Positions 44,448 through 53,890 of a stretch of 64,000 bases of DNA are shown piece after piece. Below the pieces are notes generated by a model. It saw nothing but the letters and a program-made list of their open reading frames with translations, ran no database searches and was not told the DNA's origin. How positions within the stretch are numbered: position 1 is the stretch's first letter; each line of letters opens with the position of its first letter. Origin of the DNA: Lysobacterales bacterium. Lineage in GTDB: Bacteria > Pseudomonadota > Gammaproteobacteria > Xanthomonadales > UBA2363. The stretch covers positions 1 to 64,000 of the forward strand of contig JAHCAT010000017.1 in NCBI GenBank assembly GCA_019634735.1, given 5' to 3'. Position numbers and translations under genes: made by a program.

Positions 44448-44879
44448 CTACGCGCGTGCCCGGTGCTGCAGGCCGATGCACAGCAGGCAGGCGATCAGCA
44501 GCACACTGTATTCGGCGCCGTTGCGGCCCAGCCCGACCACGAACCAGCCCGCCGGCGCATGGACCAGGACGATGCCGGTCGCGTAGATCGCGGCGAACAC
44601 CACCACCAGCGGCCGCACCAGCCGGCCCAGCGCCAGCAGCACCGTGCCCAGGATCTCAAGGCCGGTGATCGCCACCGCCAACGCCAGGCCGAACGGCAGG
44701 CCCTGGCCCTCCAGGAAGGCGCCGAACGGCGGCACCGCACCCGCCGCCCAACGCCCCCAGCCGTGCGCGGCGATCAGCGCCGCGACCACCACGCGAAGGC
44801 CGATGCGGGCCAGGCGGTCGCGGGTTTCGGCGTCGCCGATCCAGGGTGTGCGGGTGGGGGGCGGCAGGGAGGTTGTCAT
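44448..44879 (-). CDS. DoxX-family membrane protein
   Basis: A 143-residue four-helix membrane protein of the DoxX type. Marks are the first helix with HGWGRW and the later GLEILGTVLLALG and LVHAPAGWFVVGLGRNGAEYS segments. DoxX-family proteins are often linked to respiratory or thiosulfate metabolism, but this branch is uncharacterised. The ATG at 44879 starts just before an IS3 remnant on the other strand. Confidence 0.85.
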   Translation of the reverse strand: MTTSLPPPTRTPWIGDAETRDRLARIGLRVVVAALIAAHGWGRWAAGAVPPFGAFLEGQGLPFGLALAVAITGLEILGTVLLALGRLVRPLVVVFAAIYATGIVLVHAPAGWFVVGLGRNGAEYSVLLIACLLCIGLQHRARA

Positions 44880-44975
44880 GGCGTGTGCGCCGTGGGGATG
44901 GGAAGGCGAGGGTAGCGCCGCCTGGCGGCAGCCGGAGACAGGACGCTAGACCTTTGAGTGAGGTGCCAGCAGCCT

Positions 44976-45710
44976 TGACAGGCTGCGGCACAACAGGCCG
45001 TCCGCGAACGGCGCAACCAGCGCCGGCATCCGGTCTACGCCCGACCCGAGCTGCTCGCCCGCCCACCGAACCAGTTGTGGTCCTGGGACATCACCAAGCT
45101 CAAGACCACCGTCAAGTGGGCCTACCTGTACCTGTATGTGGTGATCGACGTCTTCAGCCGATATGTGGTCGGTTGGATGCTCAGCACCCGCGAGTCCGCC
45201 GCACTGGCCCGCGAGCTGGTCGAGTGCAGCCTCGTGCGTGAGGCGGTGCCACCCGGACAACTGACCCTGCACGCCGATCGCGACGCGCCGATGCGCTCCA
45301 AGACCCTGGCCGAACTGCTGGTCGACCTGCGCATCGAGGGCACCTTCTCGCGACCCCGCACCAGCAACGACAACCCGTTCAGCGAAAGCCTGTTCAAGAC
45401 CACCAAGTCCGCGCCGGCCTTCCCAGAGCTGCTCAACGGCGTCGGGCACGGCCGGGAAGTGCTCACGCCGTTCTTCGAGCACTACAACCACCACCACCGC
45501 CACACCGGCATCGGCCTGATGCCGCCTGTCGCGCTCCACCGCAGCCAGGCACCGGCCATCAGTGCCGCCCGCCCAGCTACCCTCCAAGCCGCCTTCGAGC
45601 GTCACCCGGACCGGTTCAAGGGCCGGACGCCAAGACCGCCGTGCGTACCCGACACCGTGTACATCAACACCCCCCCTGCGACCCCAGGAGACCCACACCC
45701 CTCAACCATC
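44976..45710 (+). pseudogene. IS3-family transposase (orfB) remnant
   Basis: The C-terminal two thirds of an IS3-family DDE transposase. The reading frame is open from a TGA at about 44974: QAVRERRNQRRHPVYARPE leads into PPNQLWSWDITKLKT. The rve core has the first Asp (WSWDIT), second Asp (LHADRDAPM) and Glu (NPFSESLFKTTKS). The C-terminus GRTPRPPCVPDTVYINTP is the usual IS3 end. The N-terminal helix-turn-helix part of orfB and orfA are absent, so the element cannot move by itself. It may mark the boundary of the acquired propeller gene to the right. Confidence 0.85.
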
Positions 45711-45874
45711 AACCGATCCGCACGCTCACCAATTTCGCGTCGCCGGCTGTCTCAAGCCATTGACACATTCCGCTTGTCGCTTTCGTGGCGTATTGAACTG
45801 AGGCTTCGCGTTTGAGAGAATCGACGCTACTGTCTTACGTCCACAACAACAACAACTGGTCAGTCGGGGAGACG

Positions 45875-47761
45875 ATGAATATCACCAAGGGTTGCATGAA
45901 GCAGTCCATCCTTGCTTTCGTTCTGGCGATGGTGGCCAGCTCTGGCCTCGTAGCAAGGGGGTTGGATGCGTCTCCACCGAACTCGACGGAGCAGATGGCG
46001 CGGCCGGCACAGCAAGTCGTCGAATCGGTTTCGACACCGTGGCTTCGAAAGGTCCAGCATCAGGCGGTCGTGTATTTCCTTTACGCGACACCTGCAGTCG
46101 TCCGGCGTTTCGACTTGGACGCGGAAGCGTGGTTGGCTGACATCCACTTGGATGCTGTTCCGAAAGCAATCGCCGTCTCAAATGAGGGAATTTTCGTCAA
46201 TCAGAACATCAACGTTCGGCGTTTCGACCTCAGCGGAACCGGAGGCGAAATTTTCCCGGTCGCCTGGGCCAATGCCGACGATATCGGGATCTACAACGGT
46301 TTTCTGATTTCGAGTCGAGATCGAAAGCTGCAATCTGTTCGGATAACTGACGCTGTGCAGGTGGCGGTTTACGAAGGTGTTGGTGGCCACTATACCCCGA
46401 GAAGGTTCGTCGTTGCGGCTGATTCTGGATATCTCTTCGGCTGGCAGACCCAGATTTCGCCAATGGATATTCTCAGGATACCTGTGAGCTCGAATGGCTC
46501 ATTCGGCGCTCACCTCGCATCTCCGTATCACGGTGATTTCCCCGGAGGAACCGTTGTATATGTCTCGCTCGATGCCAGTGTGGTCATTGACGAGTTGGGG
46601 ATTGCGTTCCGCGGCGCTGATCTGACCTACCGCAGCGGGACCGGGGGGCAACTTAGCGATGTTTTCATTCAAACGGATGGTGCCGAGTCCGAGCCCGGCA
46701 TCTTCGTGCTGCGGGGCGCGCGCTTGGCATGGCTGACGACTGAGTTTCGCGAGGTCGGGGTGATGGAGTTGGCACAGTCTGCGCAAGGCATCTCAAAGCA
46801 CGGCGACACCGTGTTTCTCTTTCGCGGTGGCGCTGTTCTCGGAAGCATCGACGTTCATCAACATGTGTTGCTCGACTTTTTTCGCGGGAGCCGTCCTCCG
46901 CCCGCGCCAAATCCCAATCAAGTTCCCTTCGTTCCTGATTCCGCTGACCTGTCGGACACGGGGATCTTGTATCTTTTCAATCGGAACCAGCGCGTTGTTC
47001 ATCGATTCTCGGTTGATGAGTGGACCTATCTTCGGAGCGCGGCGCTTGGCTTCGAGCCGCGGTTCGCGTCAGTCAACCGCGCGGACGATCAGGTTTACGT
47101 CGCCTACGAAGGTGGACGTCTCGGTGTCCTGAACCCTGGGTCCGTTGCGCCGATGTTTCTGAGCTTCGGGCCGATTACGGCCACTGGAATGGGCGCGGCC
47201 GATGAGTTCGTGATGACCGTCGATTCCACCGGCGCTTGGGCGTCGCATCGAATCTTCAATCAGATGGGTCAGGAAACCCATTGGGTTCCCTGGAACCGCT
47301 TCAGTCAGGAGTTCTCGTGGAGCCGTGCAACGCGGCGAATGTTCTTCTTCAGAGATGGCATTTCTCCGAATGACCTGCACTTCGAGGAAATTTCGACTCA
47401 GGGGACGGTGGTGGCAAGTGGGGAGACTCCCTATCACGGAACTGTGCAAACCGTGTACCCGATCAGACCTACGCCCAACGGCGCCCGAGTGCTTCTTGGG
47501 TCGGGGCAGGTGTTCGACGGGATCAACCTGACCATGCTTGCGCCTTTTCCAGTGTCCTTCAAAGACCTGACGTGGATCGGAAACGACGCCGTGTCCATGC
47601 ACGCAGAACCCGGCGGTTCCACCCGCCTCGTGCGCTGGAGCCTGGACACGCCGGTGGCCGAAACCATACTGAACGGTGCGCCGGTCCGGGCGTTCGCCTA
47701 CGGATCTGAGGTGATTGCGGTGACCACTCAGGGGGGAGCGACGCTGATACACCGTTGGTGA
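45875..47761 (+). CDS. Secreted beta-propeller-like protein
   Basis: A 628-residue exported protein with a signal peptide. Repeated blade-like units include VVYFLYATPAVVRRFDLDAE near the start and ILYLFNRNQRVVHRFSVDEW near the middle, suggesting a beta-propeller. No catalytic motif recognised. Base composition and codon use are visibly less GC-rich than in neighbouring genes, and an IS3 remnant lies immediately upstream, which points to horizontal acquisition. The ATG at 45875 has a GGGGAGA box; ATG 45896 is an alternative start. Confidence 0.75.
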   Translation: MNITKGCMKQSILAFVLAMVASSGLVARGLDASPPNSTEQMARPAQQVVESVSTPWLRKVQHQAVVYFLYATPAVVRRFDLDAEAWLADIHLDAVPKAIAVSNEGIFVNQNINVRRFDLSGTGGEIFPVAWANADDIGIYNGFLISSRDRKLQSVRITDAVQVAVYEGVGGHYTPRRFVVAADSGYLFGWQTQISPMDILRIPVSSNGSFGAHLASPYHGDFPGGTVVYVSLDASVVIDELGIAFRGADLTYRSGTGGQLSDVFIQTDGAESEPGIFVLRGARLAWLTTEFREVGVMELAQSAQGISKHGDTVFLFRGGAVLGSIDVHQHVLLDFFRGSRPPPAPNPNQVPFVPDSADLSDTGILYLFNRNQRVVHRFSVDEWTYLRSAALGFEPRFASVNRADDQVYVAYEGGRLGVLNPGSVAPMFLSFGPITATGMGAADEFVMTVDSTGAWASHRIFNQMGQETHWVPWNRFSQEFSWSRATRRMFFFRDGISPNDLHFEEISTQGTVVASGETPYHGTVQTVYPIRPTPNGARVLLGSGQVFDGINLTMLAPFPVSFKDLTWIGNDAVSMHAEPGGSTRLVRWSLDTPVAETILNGAPVRAFAYGSEVIAVTTQGGATLIHRW

Positions 47762-48102
47762 TCCGTGCCCATGAGCTTGCGCATGTTCAGTTCGCGGAAG
47801 CGTTTGCGTTGGCTCTCCCATCAAGTGGACACTCGGAAAGTAGAGCTTCCGGCGTTGCCGTAAGCTCTCCCTGGCGCTCTGCTTGCGCAGGGGAGGCGGG
47901 GCCGGTGCTGCGTGCTGGCGCTGCTGGCAGGGGTTGGCGACAGCGCCTGACCTCGCCTATTGCAGCGGCTGCCCCAGGCCAGTCCGGCCGCCGGTCCAGG
48001 GCTGCGCGGGGACCAGGTCGTTCGCGCGTTGAACCGCCGGCGCAGGGATGCAACGGGGGCGCCGTGCCGTTAAGCGTCAGGGCCCGTCGGGCCGGTGCCT
48101 GT
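47762..48102. other. 340-bp spacer, no gene recognised
   Basis: The two flanking genes converge here. A small hairpin CGGAA...TTCCG occurs at about 47835-47852. No terminator with a T-run and no supported open frame is seen. Confidence 0.4.
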
Positions 48103-48555
48103 TCAGGCCGGCTCCACCGGACGCTGGCGCCGGCCATACAGCCAGCCCGCCGCCAGTGCGCTCGTCAGCACCACCAGCTCGATGCCGTAGCCCCACCAGG
48201 GACGTGCGGCCAGCAGCGCGAGCCCGGGCTGCCCATGAAGGGCCGGAAGCAGCGCATGGGCACCCAGGTGGAAGCCGACCAGCAGCATGGCGATGACCGC
48301 GGCGCGCGGTGACCGGGCAAGCATCAGCGTCGCCAGGTTGCCGAGCAGAACGACGATGCCGGCGCCGAGAAGGCCGACCACGGCGTACGACCACACCAGG
48401 TGGCCCAGCTCCAGCGAACCCAGCGCCCGGAACGCTTCGAAACAGCCGGCGGGAACGGTCACCGCCGACCACCAGCCGATGAGCGGGACGACCGCCGCGG
48501 CCAGCAAGGCCCCGGCAAGGGCGACAAGTGCAAGTGCCGGCAGTTTCGCGCTCAT
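48103..48555 (-). CDS. Four-helix membrane protein, unknown
   Basis: A 150-residue polytopic protein with four membrane helices and a His-containing loop (LVGFHLGAHALLPALHG). It resembles small uncharacterised membrane proteins; no family name can be given. The ATG at 48555 is chosen over a longer frame because upstream residues are Arg/Pro-rich and non-coding in appearance. A divergent oxidoreductase gene begins 240 nt away. Confidence 0.7.
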   Translation of the reverse strand: MSAKLPALALVALAGALLAAAVVPLIGWWSAVTVPAGCFEAFRALGSLELGHLVWSYAVVGLLGAGIVVLLGNLATLMLARSPRAAVIAMLLVGFHLGAHALLPALHGQPGLALLAARPWWGYGIELVVLTSALAAGWLYGRRQRPVEPA

Positions 48556-48794
48556 GGCGGCATCCTTCCATAGCGGGGACTGCCTGGCGCCGGGCTGGTC
48601 CCTATACCGGCCAGGGCCGCACGCCGGGATTGCACGGTGCCAGATTGATGCCATTCCACCCCGATGCCGCCTGGCCGGCGCGTGCAGGGGTCCGATCTCG
48701 CCAAGTCCCTTCGTACCACATCTGGCCGGTCCCATTGACGGTCCTGATCGGCTGTGGTTAGTTTCGTCGACCTTAGGGGCCTGGGGATTGGACT

Positions 48795-49838
48795 TTGACG
48801 GGTTTTGATTCCAACCGGCCCCTGCGGCTCGGGATCGTCGGCTGTGGCGCGATCACGCGCGCGGCCCACCTTCCGGTGATCGTCGCGGACCCGCGCGTGG
48901 AGGTGACGGCGTTCTGCGACCGCGACCGCCGGAATGCGACGATGACCGCCCGTGAGAGTGGGATCGACGCGGAGATCGTCACCGACGTCGGCGAATTGGC
49001 CGGCAAGGTCGATGCCGCCCTGGTGGCGGTGCCGCCGCGCTTCCATGCGCCGATCGCCATCGAGCTGATGCGGATGGGCGTCGATGTCCTGTGCGAGAAG
49101 CCGATCGCGATCACCGTGGCCGATGGCAGGCGCATGGCCGAGGTGGCGCGCGACACCGGCCGGATCCTGGCGGTGGCGCTGATGATGCGGTTCTTTCCGC
49201 ACAACCGCTGGCTGGCCGACCTGGTGGAGGACGGCGAGATCGGCGCGGTGCGCGAGGTGGTCGTCGAGGACGGCGCGCCGCTGGACTGGGCGATGGCGAG
49301 CAACAGCTATTTCGATCGCAAGGTGACCGGCGGCGGCGTGCTGTTCGACACCGGCGTGCACCTGCTCGACCGCGTGCTCTGGCTGTTCGGCGATCTGCAC
49401 GACATCGCTTGCGAGGACGATGCCTTCGGCGAGGGCTTCGAGAGCAATGCCAGGCTGACCGGCAACCTCCACATGGGCGGGCGGCCGGTGCCGGCAAGTT
49501 TCGAGTTCAGCTGGTCGCACCGGCTGCGACGCAGCATCCGGGTGGTCGGCGAGCGCGGCACGTTGGAGGCCGCGACCTCCAATCCGAAGGTCCTGACCCT
49601 GCATCGACAGGCACGCCGTGGTCCCATGGAAATGCAGATCGCCTGCGCCAGCCATTGGGATTCGCACAGCCACTACCGGGCGCAGCTGGACGACTTCATC
49701 GAGGCGGTCGGCGAGCGCCGCGCGCCCTTCGTCACCGCCGAGTCGGCGCTCAAGGCGCTGGCCGTGATCGAGACGGCCTATGCGCGGCGCCGGCCGATGG
49801 CGCAACCCTGGCTGGCGCGCCGGCAGGTGCCGGCATGA
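48795..49838 (+). CDS. Gfo/Idh/MocA-family oxidoreductase
   Basis: A 347-residue NAD(P)-dependent dehydrogenase. The Rossmann motif GIVGCGAI is at about 14-21, the EKPIA motif of the catalytic Lys is near residue 99, and GVHLLDRV is in the C-terminal domain. Typical substrates are sugars or sugar nucleotides. No ATG exists near the start; TTG at 48795 is the likeliest, giving a short lead before RLGIVGCG. The stop overlaps the following epimerase (ATGA), so the two work in one pathway. Confidence 0.85.
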   Translation: MTGFDSNRPLRLGIVGCGAITRAAHLPVIVADPRVEVTAFCDRDRRNATMTARESGIDAEIVTDVGELAGKVDAALVAVPPRFHAPIAIELMRMGVDVLCEKPIAITVADGRRMAEVARDTGRILAVALMMRFFPHNRWLADLVEDGEIGAVREVVVEDGAPLDWAMASNSYFDRKVTGGGVLFDTGVHLLDRVLWLFGDLHDIACEDDAFGEGFESNARLTGNLHMGGRPVPASFEFSWSHRLRRSIRVVGERGTLEAATSNPKVLTLHRQARRGPMEMQIACASHWDSHSHYRAQLDDFIEAVGERRAPFVTAESALKALAVIETAYARRRPMAQPWLARRQVPA

Positions 49839-50992
49839 GGCCCGGGCGGATCCTGGTCACCGGCGCTACCGGCTTCATCGGCTCGCGCCTGTGCGAACTG
49901 CTGTCGCTGGAGTACCGGCTGCCCTACCGCGCCCTGGTCCGCGACTTCGCGCGCGCCACCCGCATCGCCCGGCTGGGCGCCGAACTGGTCGCCGGCGACC
50001 TGGCCGATGCCGCCAGCCTGGCGCAGGCGTTGCAGGGCTGCGACGCGGTGGTCAACCTGGCCCATGGCGACGACCGCGGCGCCCGCAAACAGACCCGCAA
50101 CCTGGTCGAGGCCTGCACCCGTGCCGGCGTGCGGCGCCTGGTCCACATCAGCTCGATGGCGGTGCACGGACCGGCGCCGGCGCCGCCGGTGCTCACCGAG
50201 GCCAATGCGCCGATCAGGCGCTGGCGCGAGGCCTATTCCGATGCCAAGGCCGCCGGCGAGGCGGTGGTCGTCGAGGCCGGCAGGCGCGGTGCGCTGGAAA
50301 CGGTGGTGCTGCGCCCGACCATCGTCTACGGCCCCTACAGCTTCTTCGTCACCCCGATCGTGCACGACGCCCGTGCCGGTTACGTCAGCCTGATCGACGG
50401 CGGCAGGGGCGTGTGCAATGCGGTCTACGTCGACGACGTCTGCGAGGCGATCCTGGCTGCCCTGGACCGCGACGATGCCGTCGGCGAAGCCTTCCTGCTC
50501 AACGGCGACTGCCGCATCACCTGGCGCGACTTCATCACCACCTTCGCCGGCATGGTCGACGGCGACAAGCGCATCCACGACCATGCCCTGGACGAGATCG
50601 CCGCGCACTGGAAGCGCCAGCGTCCGCGCCTGCGCGACAACTTCAGCGCGACCCTGCGGCTGGCCGCCTCGCCGGACTTCCACGCCCAGCTCGGCACCAT
50701 CCCCCTGCTGGGCCGGACCATCCGCGGCACCAAGGAACTGGCCGGCCGCCTGGTCAGCCCCGAACGGAAGCTGGCGCTGAAGTCGCGCCTGCAGCGCCGC
50801 AGCATCGCTGTGCACCGGCCCAGGCCCCCGACGCCGCCGATCCCAAGCGAAGGCCGTGTCGTGCGCGAGGCCTACCGGTCCTGGGTCGCCAACGACCACG
50901 CCAAGGCGCGACTCGGCTGGCGACCCGCCCATACCTTCGAAGAAGGCGCGAAGCGCACCGCCGACTGGCTGCGCTTCGCGCGCCTGATCTGA
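49835..50992 (+). CDS. NAD-dependent epimerase/dehydratase
   Basis: Extended short-chain dehydrogenase of 385 residues. GATGFIG (10-16) binds NAD and the YSDAK motif carries the Tyr-Lys pair, with the catalytic Ser in HISSMAVHG. The C-terminal about 100 residues (FSATLRLAASPDFHAQL...) extend beyond a simple UDP-sugar epimerase. It overlaps the Gfo/Idh/MocA gene by 4 nt. Together they may modify a nucleotide sugar or cell-surface glycan; the substrate is unknown. Confidence 0.85.
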   Translation: MRPGRILVTGATGFIGSRLCELLSLEYRLPYRALVRDFARATRIARLGAELVAGDLADAASLAQALQGCDAVVNLAHGDDRGARKQTRNLVEACTRAGVRRLVHISSMAVHGPAPAPPVLTEANAPIRRWREAYSDAKAAGEAVVVEAGRRGALETVVLRPTIVYGPYSFFVTPIVHDARAGYVSLIDGGRGVCNAVYVDDVCEAILAALDRDDAVGEAFLLNGDCRITWRDFITTFAGMVDGDKRIHDHALDEIAAHWKRQRPRLRDNFSATLRLAASPDFHAQLGTIPLLGRTIRGTKELAGRLVSPERKLALKSRLQRRSIAVHRPRPPTPPIPSEGRVVREAYRSWVANDHAKARLGWRPAHTFEEGAKRTADWLRFARLI

Positions 50993-51046
50993 TCGCCGCT
51001 GCGGTGTCGGCACGGAGGAGGCGCCGGCTGCGTATGGCACCTGCGC

Positions 51047-51201
51047 GACGGCACCGCACTTCTCCCCTCCCCCGCAGGCGGGGGAGGGGCGGGGGAGAGG
51101 GCCGCCTCGGCCAGCGCGCGTTGCTGGGCCGGCGACGATGAAGATCATGGCAAGTGCCGGCCCTCTCCCCCGGCCCCTCTCCCAGAGGGAGAGGGGAGCA
51201 A
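51047..51201 (-). repeat. Dispersed palindromic repeat, copy 4 (complete, inverted)
   Basis: On the minus strand it follows the block order of copy 2: left hairpin, CTTGCCATGATCTTCATCG core, GCGCGCTGGCC, right hairpin and AGAAGTGCGGTGCCGTC end. It lies in the 328-bp spacer 50993-51320, which contains no supported gene. Confidence 0.85.
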
Positions 51202-51320
51202 GGTGTGCTTCGCTTGCGGAACTTCGGGCCTCGGACCCGGTTGCCTGATCCTGCCATGAGGCACACGCTGCGACGGTTGCCCACGACATGGCGATGGCAA
51301 ACCCCGGAGCACCCCAAGCC

Positions 51321-51776
51321 TCAGACCCCGATATCCTCGCTCCACAACACCGGCTGCGCGGCGATGAAGTCGCGCATCAGCGCGATGCAGTCGGCGTCGT
51401 CCAGCACGTCGACCGTGACGCCGCGGCTGCGCAGCAGGGCCTCCTCGCCCAGGAAAGTACGGTTCTCGCCGACCACGACGTGGCGGATGCCGTAGAGCAG
51501 GATGGCGCCGCTGCACATGGCGCAGGGCGAGAGCGTGGTGTACAGGACGCTGTCGCGGTAGGTCGCGGCGCCGAGGCGGCCGGCGTTCTCCAGGGCGTCC
51601 ATCTCGCCGTGCAGGATGGCGCTGCCGCGCTGCACGCGGCGGTTGTGGCCGCGGCCGATGACCTGGCCGCGGTGGACCAGGACCGAGCCGATAGGGATGC
51701 CGCCTTCGGCGAGTCCGGCTCGAGCTTCTGCCAGGGCTTCCGCCAGCCAGGTGTGGTGTCCGGCCAGCTCGTTCAT
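51321..51776 (-). CDS. Nucleoside/cytosine deaminase-like protein
   Basis: A 151-residue zinc-dependent deaminase. The HGEMDAL motif supplies His and the catalytic Glu and PCAMCSG the two zinc-binding Cys. Overall form (IPIGSVLVHRGQVIGRGHNR, VVVGENRTFLG) is closest to the small nucleoside/fungal-type cytosine deaminases rather than TadA. Its start overlaps the end of the glutaminyl cyclase gene by 4 nt. Confidence 0.88.
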   Translation of the reverse strand: MNELAGHHTWLAEALAEARAGLAEGGIPIGSVLVHRGQVIGRGHNRRVQRGSAILHGEMDALENAGRLGAATYRDSVLYTTLSPCAMCSGAILLYGIRHVVVGENRTFLGEEALLRSRGVTVDVLDDADCIALMRDFIAAQPVLWSEDIGV

Positions 51777-52600
51777 GGCCGCGCGCCGGTGGCGGGGGTC
51801 AGGCGGATCTCGAACAGCTCGGGCCACAGCTTTCCGGTGACGAACAGGCGTTCGCCGGCGGCGTCCCAGGCGATGCCGTTGAGCACGTCGACGGCGGCGC
51901 GCGCCTGGACGCGCTGCACCAGGGCGGACAGGTCGGCATAGCCGGTGACGCGGCCGCTGGCCAGGTCGATCATCACCATCGAATGGGTGGGCCAGACGTT
52001 GGCGTACAGCCGGTCGCCGACCATTTCCAGCTCGTTGAGGCCGCGCAGCGGCTGGCCTTCCCAGGTGACCGTCAGGCGGCCGGTCTCGGCCAGGGTGTCG
52101 GCGTCGAGGAAGCGCAGCACGGGCGTGCCGTCGCTCATCACCAGGCGCGCGCCGTCGCGGGTCAGGCCCCAGCCCTCGCCGGAATAGCGGAACTCGCGGC
52201 GCGGCTCGAAGCTGTCCAGGTCGAACACGAAGCCGACGCCGCTCTGCCAGGTCAGCATGACGAGGCGGTCGTCGACATCGGCCAGGCCCTCGCCGAAGTG
52301 CTCGTTGGCGATGGCGCGCTGGCGCAGCACCTTGCCGGTCTCGAGCTCGACCTTGCGCACGCCGGAGCGGCCGTTCAGGCCGGTGCTCTCGTACAGGAAA
52401 CCGTCGCGGTAGAGCAGGCCCTGGGTGAAGGCTTCGGTGTCGTGCGGGAAGCTGGCGACGATCTCCACCGTGTGCGGCACCGGCGGCGGCCCGCTGGCCT
52501 GGGCCAGGGCCTGCGCCCGCACCGGGCCGTGCAGCGCCAGCGCCAGCAAGGCGGCCAGCGCGAAGGCGACGAGGACGGTGGAGCTGCGCAGGGGATTCAT
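51773..52600 (-). CDS. Glutaminyl-peptide cyclotransferase
   Basis: Exported enzyme of 275 residues that forms N-terminal pyroglutamate on peptides. A signal peptide (cleavage after RAQ, about residue 30) leads into the five-bladed propeller of the glutamine cyclotransferase family. Marks are FPHDTEAFTQGLLY, YESTGLNGRSGVRKV, TWQSGVGFVFD, EGWGLT and VLNGIAWD. It heads a two-gene unit with the deaminase downstream. Confidence 0.9.
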   Translation of the reverse strand: MNPLRSSTVLVAFALAALLALALHGPVRAQALAQASGPPPVPHTVEIVASFPHDTEAFTQGLLYRDGFLYESTGLNGRSGVRKVELETGKVLRQRAIANEHFGEGLADVDDRLVMLTWQSGVGFVFDLDSFEPRREFRYSGEGWGLTRDGARLVMSDGTPVLRFLDADTLAETGRLTVTWEGQPLRGLNELEMVGDRLYANVWPTHSMVMIDLASGRVTGYADLSALVQRVQARAAVDVLNGIAWDAAGERLFVTGKLWPELFEIRLTPATGARP

Positions 52601-52970
52601 GGCCGGAAAGCCTAGCAGGCAGGCGACCCCGACAAGTTTCTGTCAGGAAACGACAACGCAAGGCGGTGGCCGCAGCGCTTGCCCGCGCTGTTGGTGCGCA
52701 GGATGTCCGCGCTCGTCCCGACGCCCCATGCAGTCCTTCCGCACGCGGACGGGGCGGCCCTGGGTTGCCTGGAGGTGCGGGCTCCCGGTCCGGCGATGGT
52801 GAAGATCACGGTCAGCCCCGGCCCTCTCCCCCGCCCCTCCCCCGCAGGCGGGGGAGGGGAGAAGTGCAGTGCCGTCGCAAGACGGAATGCGCTTGGCTGG
52901 AGCAGGCGGGACTGGCTGTCCGTGCTGGCGTCTCCCTGCAGCAGGAAGGGCCAGGACGGACGATCTTGCG
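52601..52970. other. 370-bp spacer with one repeat copy
   Basis: No gene supported. Holds dispersed repeat copy 5 (52791-52879). The promoter for the glutaminyl cyclase lies at the left end; the SGNH hydrolase gene ends at the right end. Confidence 0.6.
52791..52879 (+). repeat. Dispersed palindromic repeat, copy 5
   Basis: GGCGATGGTGAAGATCACGG core variant, right hairpin CCCTCCCCCGC/GCGGGGGAGGG and AGAAGTGCAGTGCCGTCGC end. The left hairpin is missing. Confidence 0.8.
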
Positions 52971-53828
52971 CTACCAGGCCGCCTGCTTTCCCGCCGGCAG
53001 CAAGCCGCGCGCCTTGGCGCGCAACAGCGGCGCCAGGCGCGCGAACGCGGCCTGCGTGGGGTGCAGCTCGTCGTTCCAGTCCTTCTCGTGCGCAAGCTGG
53101 CCGCGCAGGTCGACGTAGTGGAAGGGCGCCGGCAGGGTGTCCAGCACGTCCTCGACGAAGGCGTCGATCAGGCCGCCGGCGAAGGCGCGCTGGTCGGACT
53201 CGTCGGGCAGCACGTGCCGGATCCAGCGGGCGATCCAGTCGCCGGCGCTGCGCCTGAACAGGGCGGCCAGGCCCAGTTGCGCGACGCTCAGCTTGATCGG
53301 CACGCCCATCCGCTGCGGGTGGTCGTAGCTGTGGCCCAGCACCGGCACGCCGGCGCGCGCCGCAACCTCCAGCAGCCGCAGGTAATGCGTGCGGATCCCG
53401 GCCAGCACGCCGGCGCCGCGCACGTGCTCGACCGCTTTGTCCGGCGTGGCCAGGCCATGCGTCTTGCCGAACAGCGGGCGGCCGCGGGTCTTCTCCAGGG
53501 CATCGACCAGGTCGTTGCCGCCACCGCTGACCAGCAGCAGGTCGAATCGGAAGGCCTTGAGGTTGCGCTCGATGCGTGCCAACGAGCGGCCGTCGAACAT
53601 GCGCACCGCGGTGTCGCCGTGCCGGCCCTGGCGCAGGAACACGCCGCCGGCGCTGCGCTCCAAGTGGTCGGCCAGGTCGTGGTAGAGCGGCATGGCCACC
53701 CAGGAATCGCCCTCGACCAGCACCAGGGGCGTGTCGTCCAGGCCGGGTCGCCGGCCCAGTTTGCCATTGTGGGCAAGCAGCCGGTGGTGGTTGGCGAAGC
53801 GGCCGAAGGTGGTGTGGGTGCTGGCCAT
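52971..53828 (-). CDS. SGNH/GDSL-type hydrolase-like protein
   Basis: A 285-residue protein with the SGNH signature: LVEGDSW (nucleophile Ser in GDS), SGGGND (Asn block) and DELHPT (Asp-x-x-His block) near the C-terminus. No signal peptide is visible. The ATG at 53828 has an AGGAG box about 8 nt upstream and is preferred over an ATG 21 nt earlier. The next gene upstream on the strand encodes an SH3/cysteine-peptidase-like protein. Esterase activity toward a polymer or cell-wall substrate is inference. Confidence 0.82.
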   Translation of the reverse strand: MASTHTTFGRFANHHRLLAHNGKLGRRPGLDDTPLVLVEGDSWVAMPLYHDLADHLERSAGGVFLRQGRHGDTAVRMFDGRSLARIERNLKAFRFDLLLVSGGGNDLVDALEKTRGRPLFGKTHGLATPDKAVEHVRGAGVLAGIRTHYLRLLEVAARAGVPVLGHSYDHPQRMGVPIKLSVAQLGLAALFRRSAGDWIARWIRHVLPDESDQRAFAGGLIDAFVEDVLDTLPAPFHYVDLRGQLAHEKDWNDELHPTQAAFARLAPLLRAKARGLLPAGKQAAW

Positions 53829-53890
53829 GGCGATCTCCTGCGGCGACATGGAGCAAGGTCAGGTTCGGTTGCGCTCGCGACCCGGGCGAT

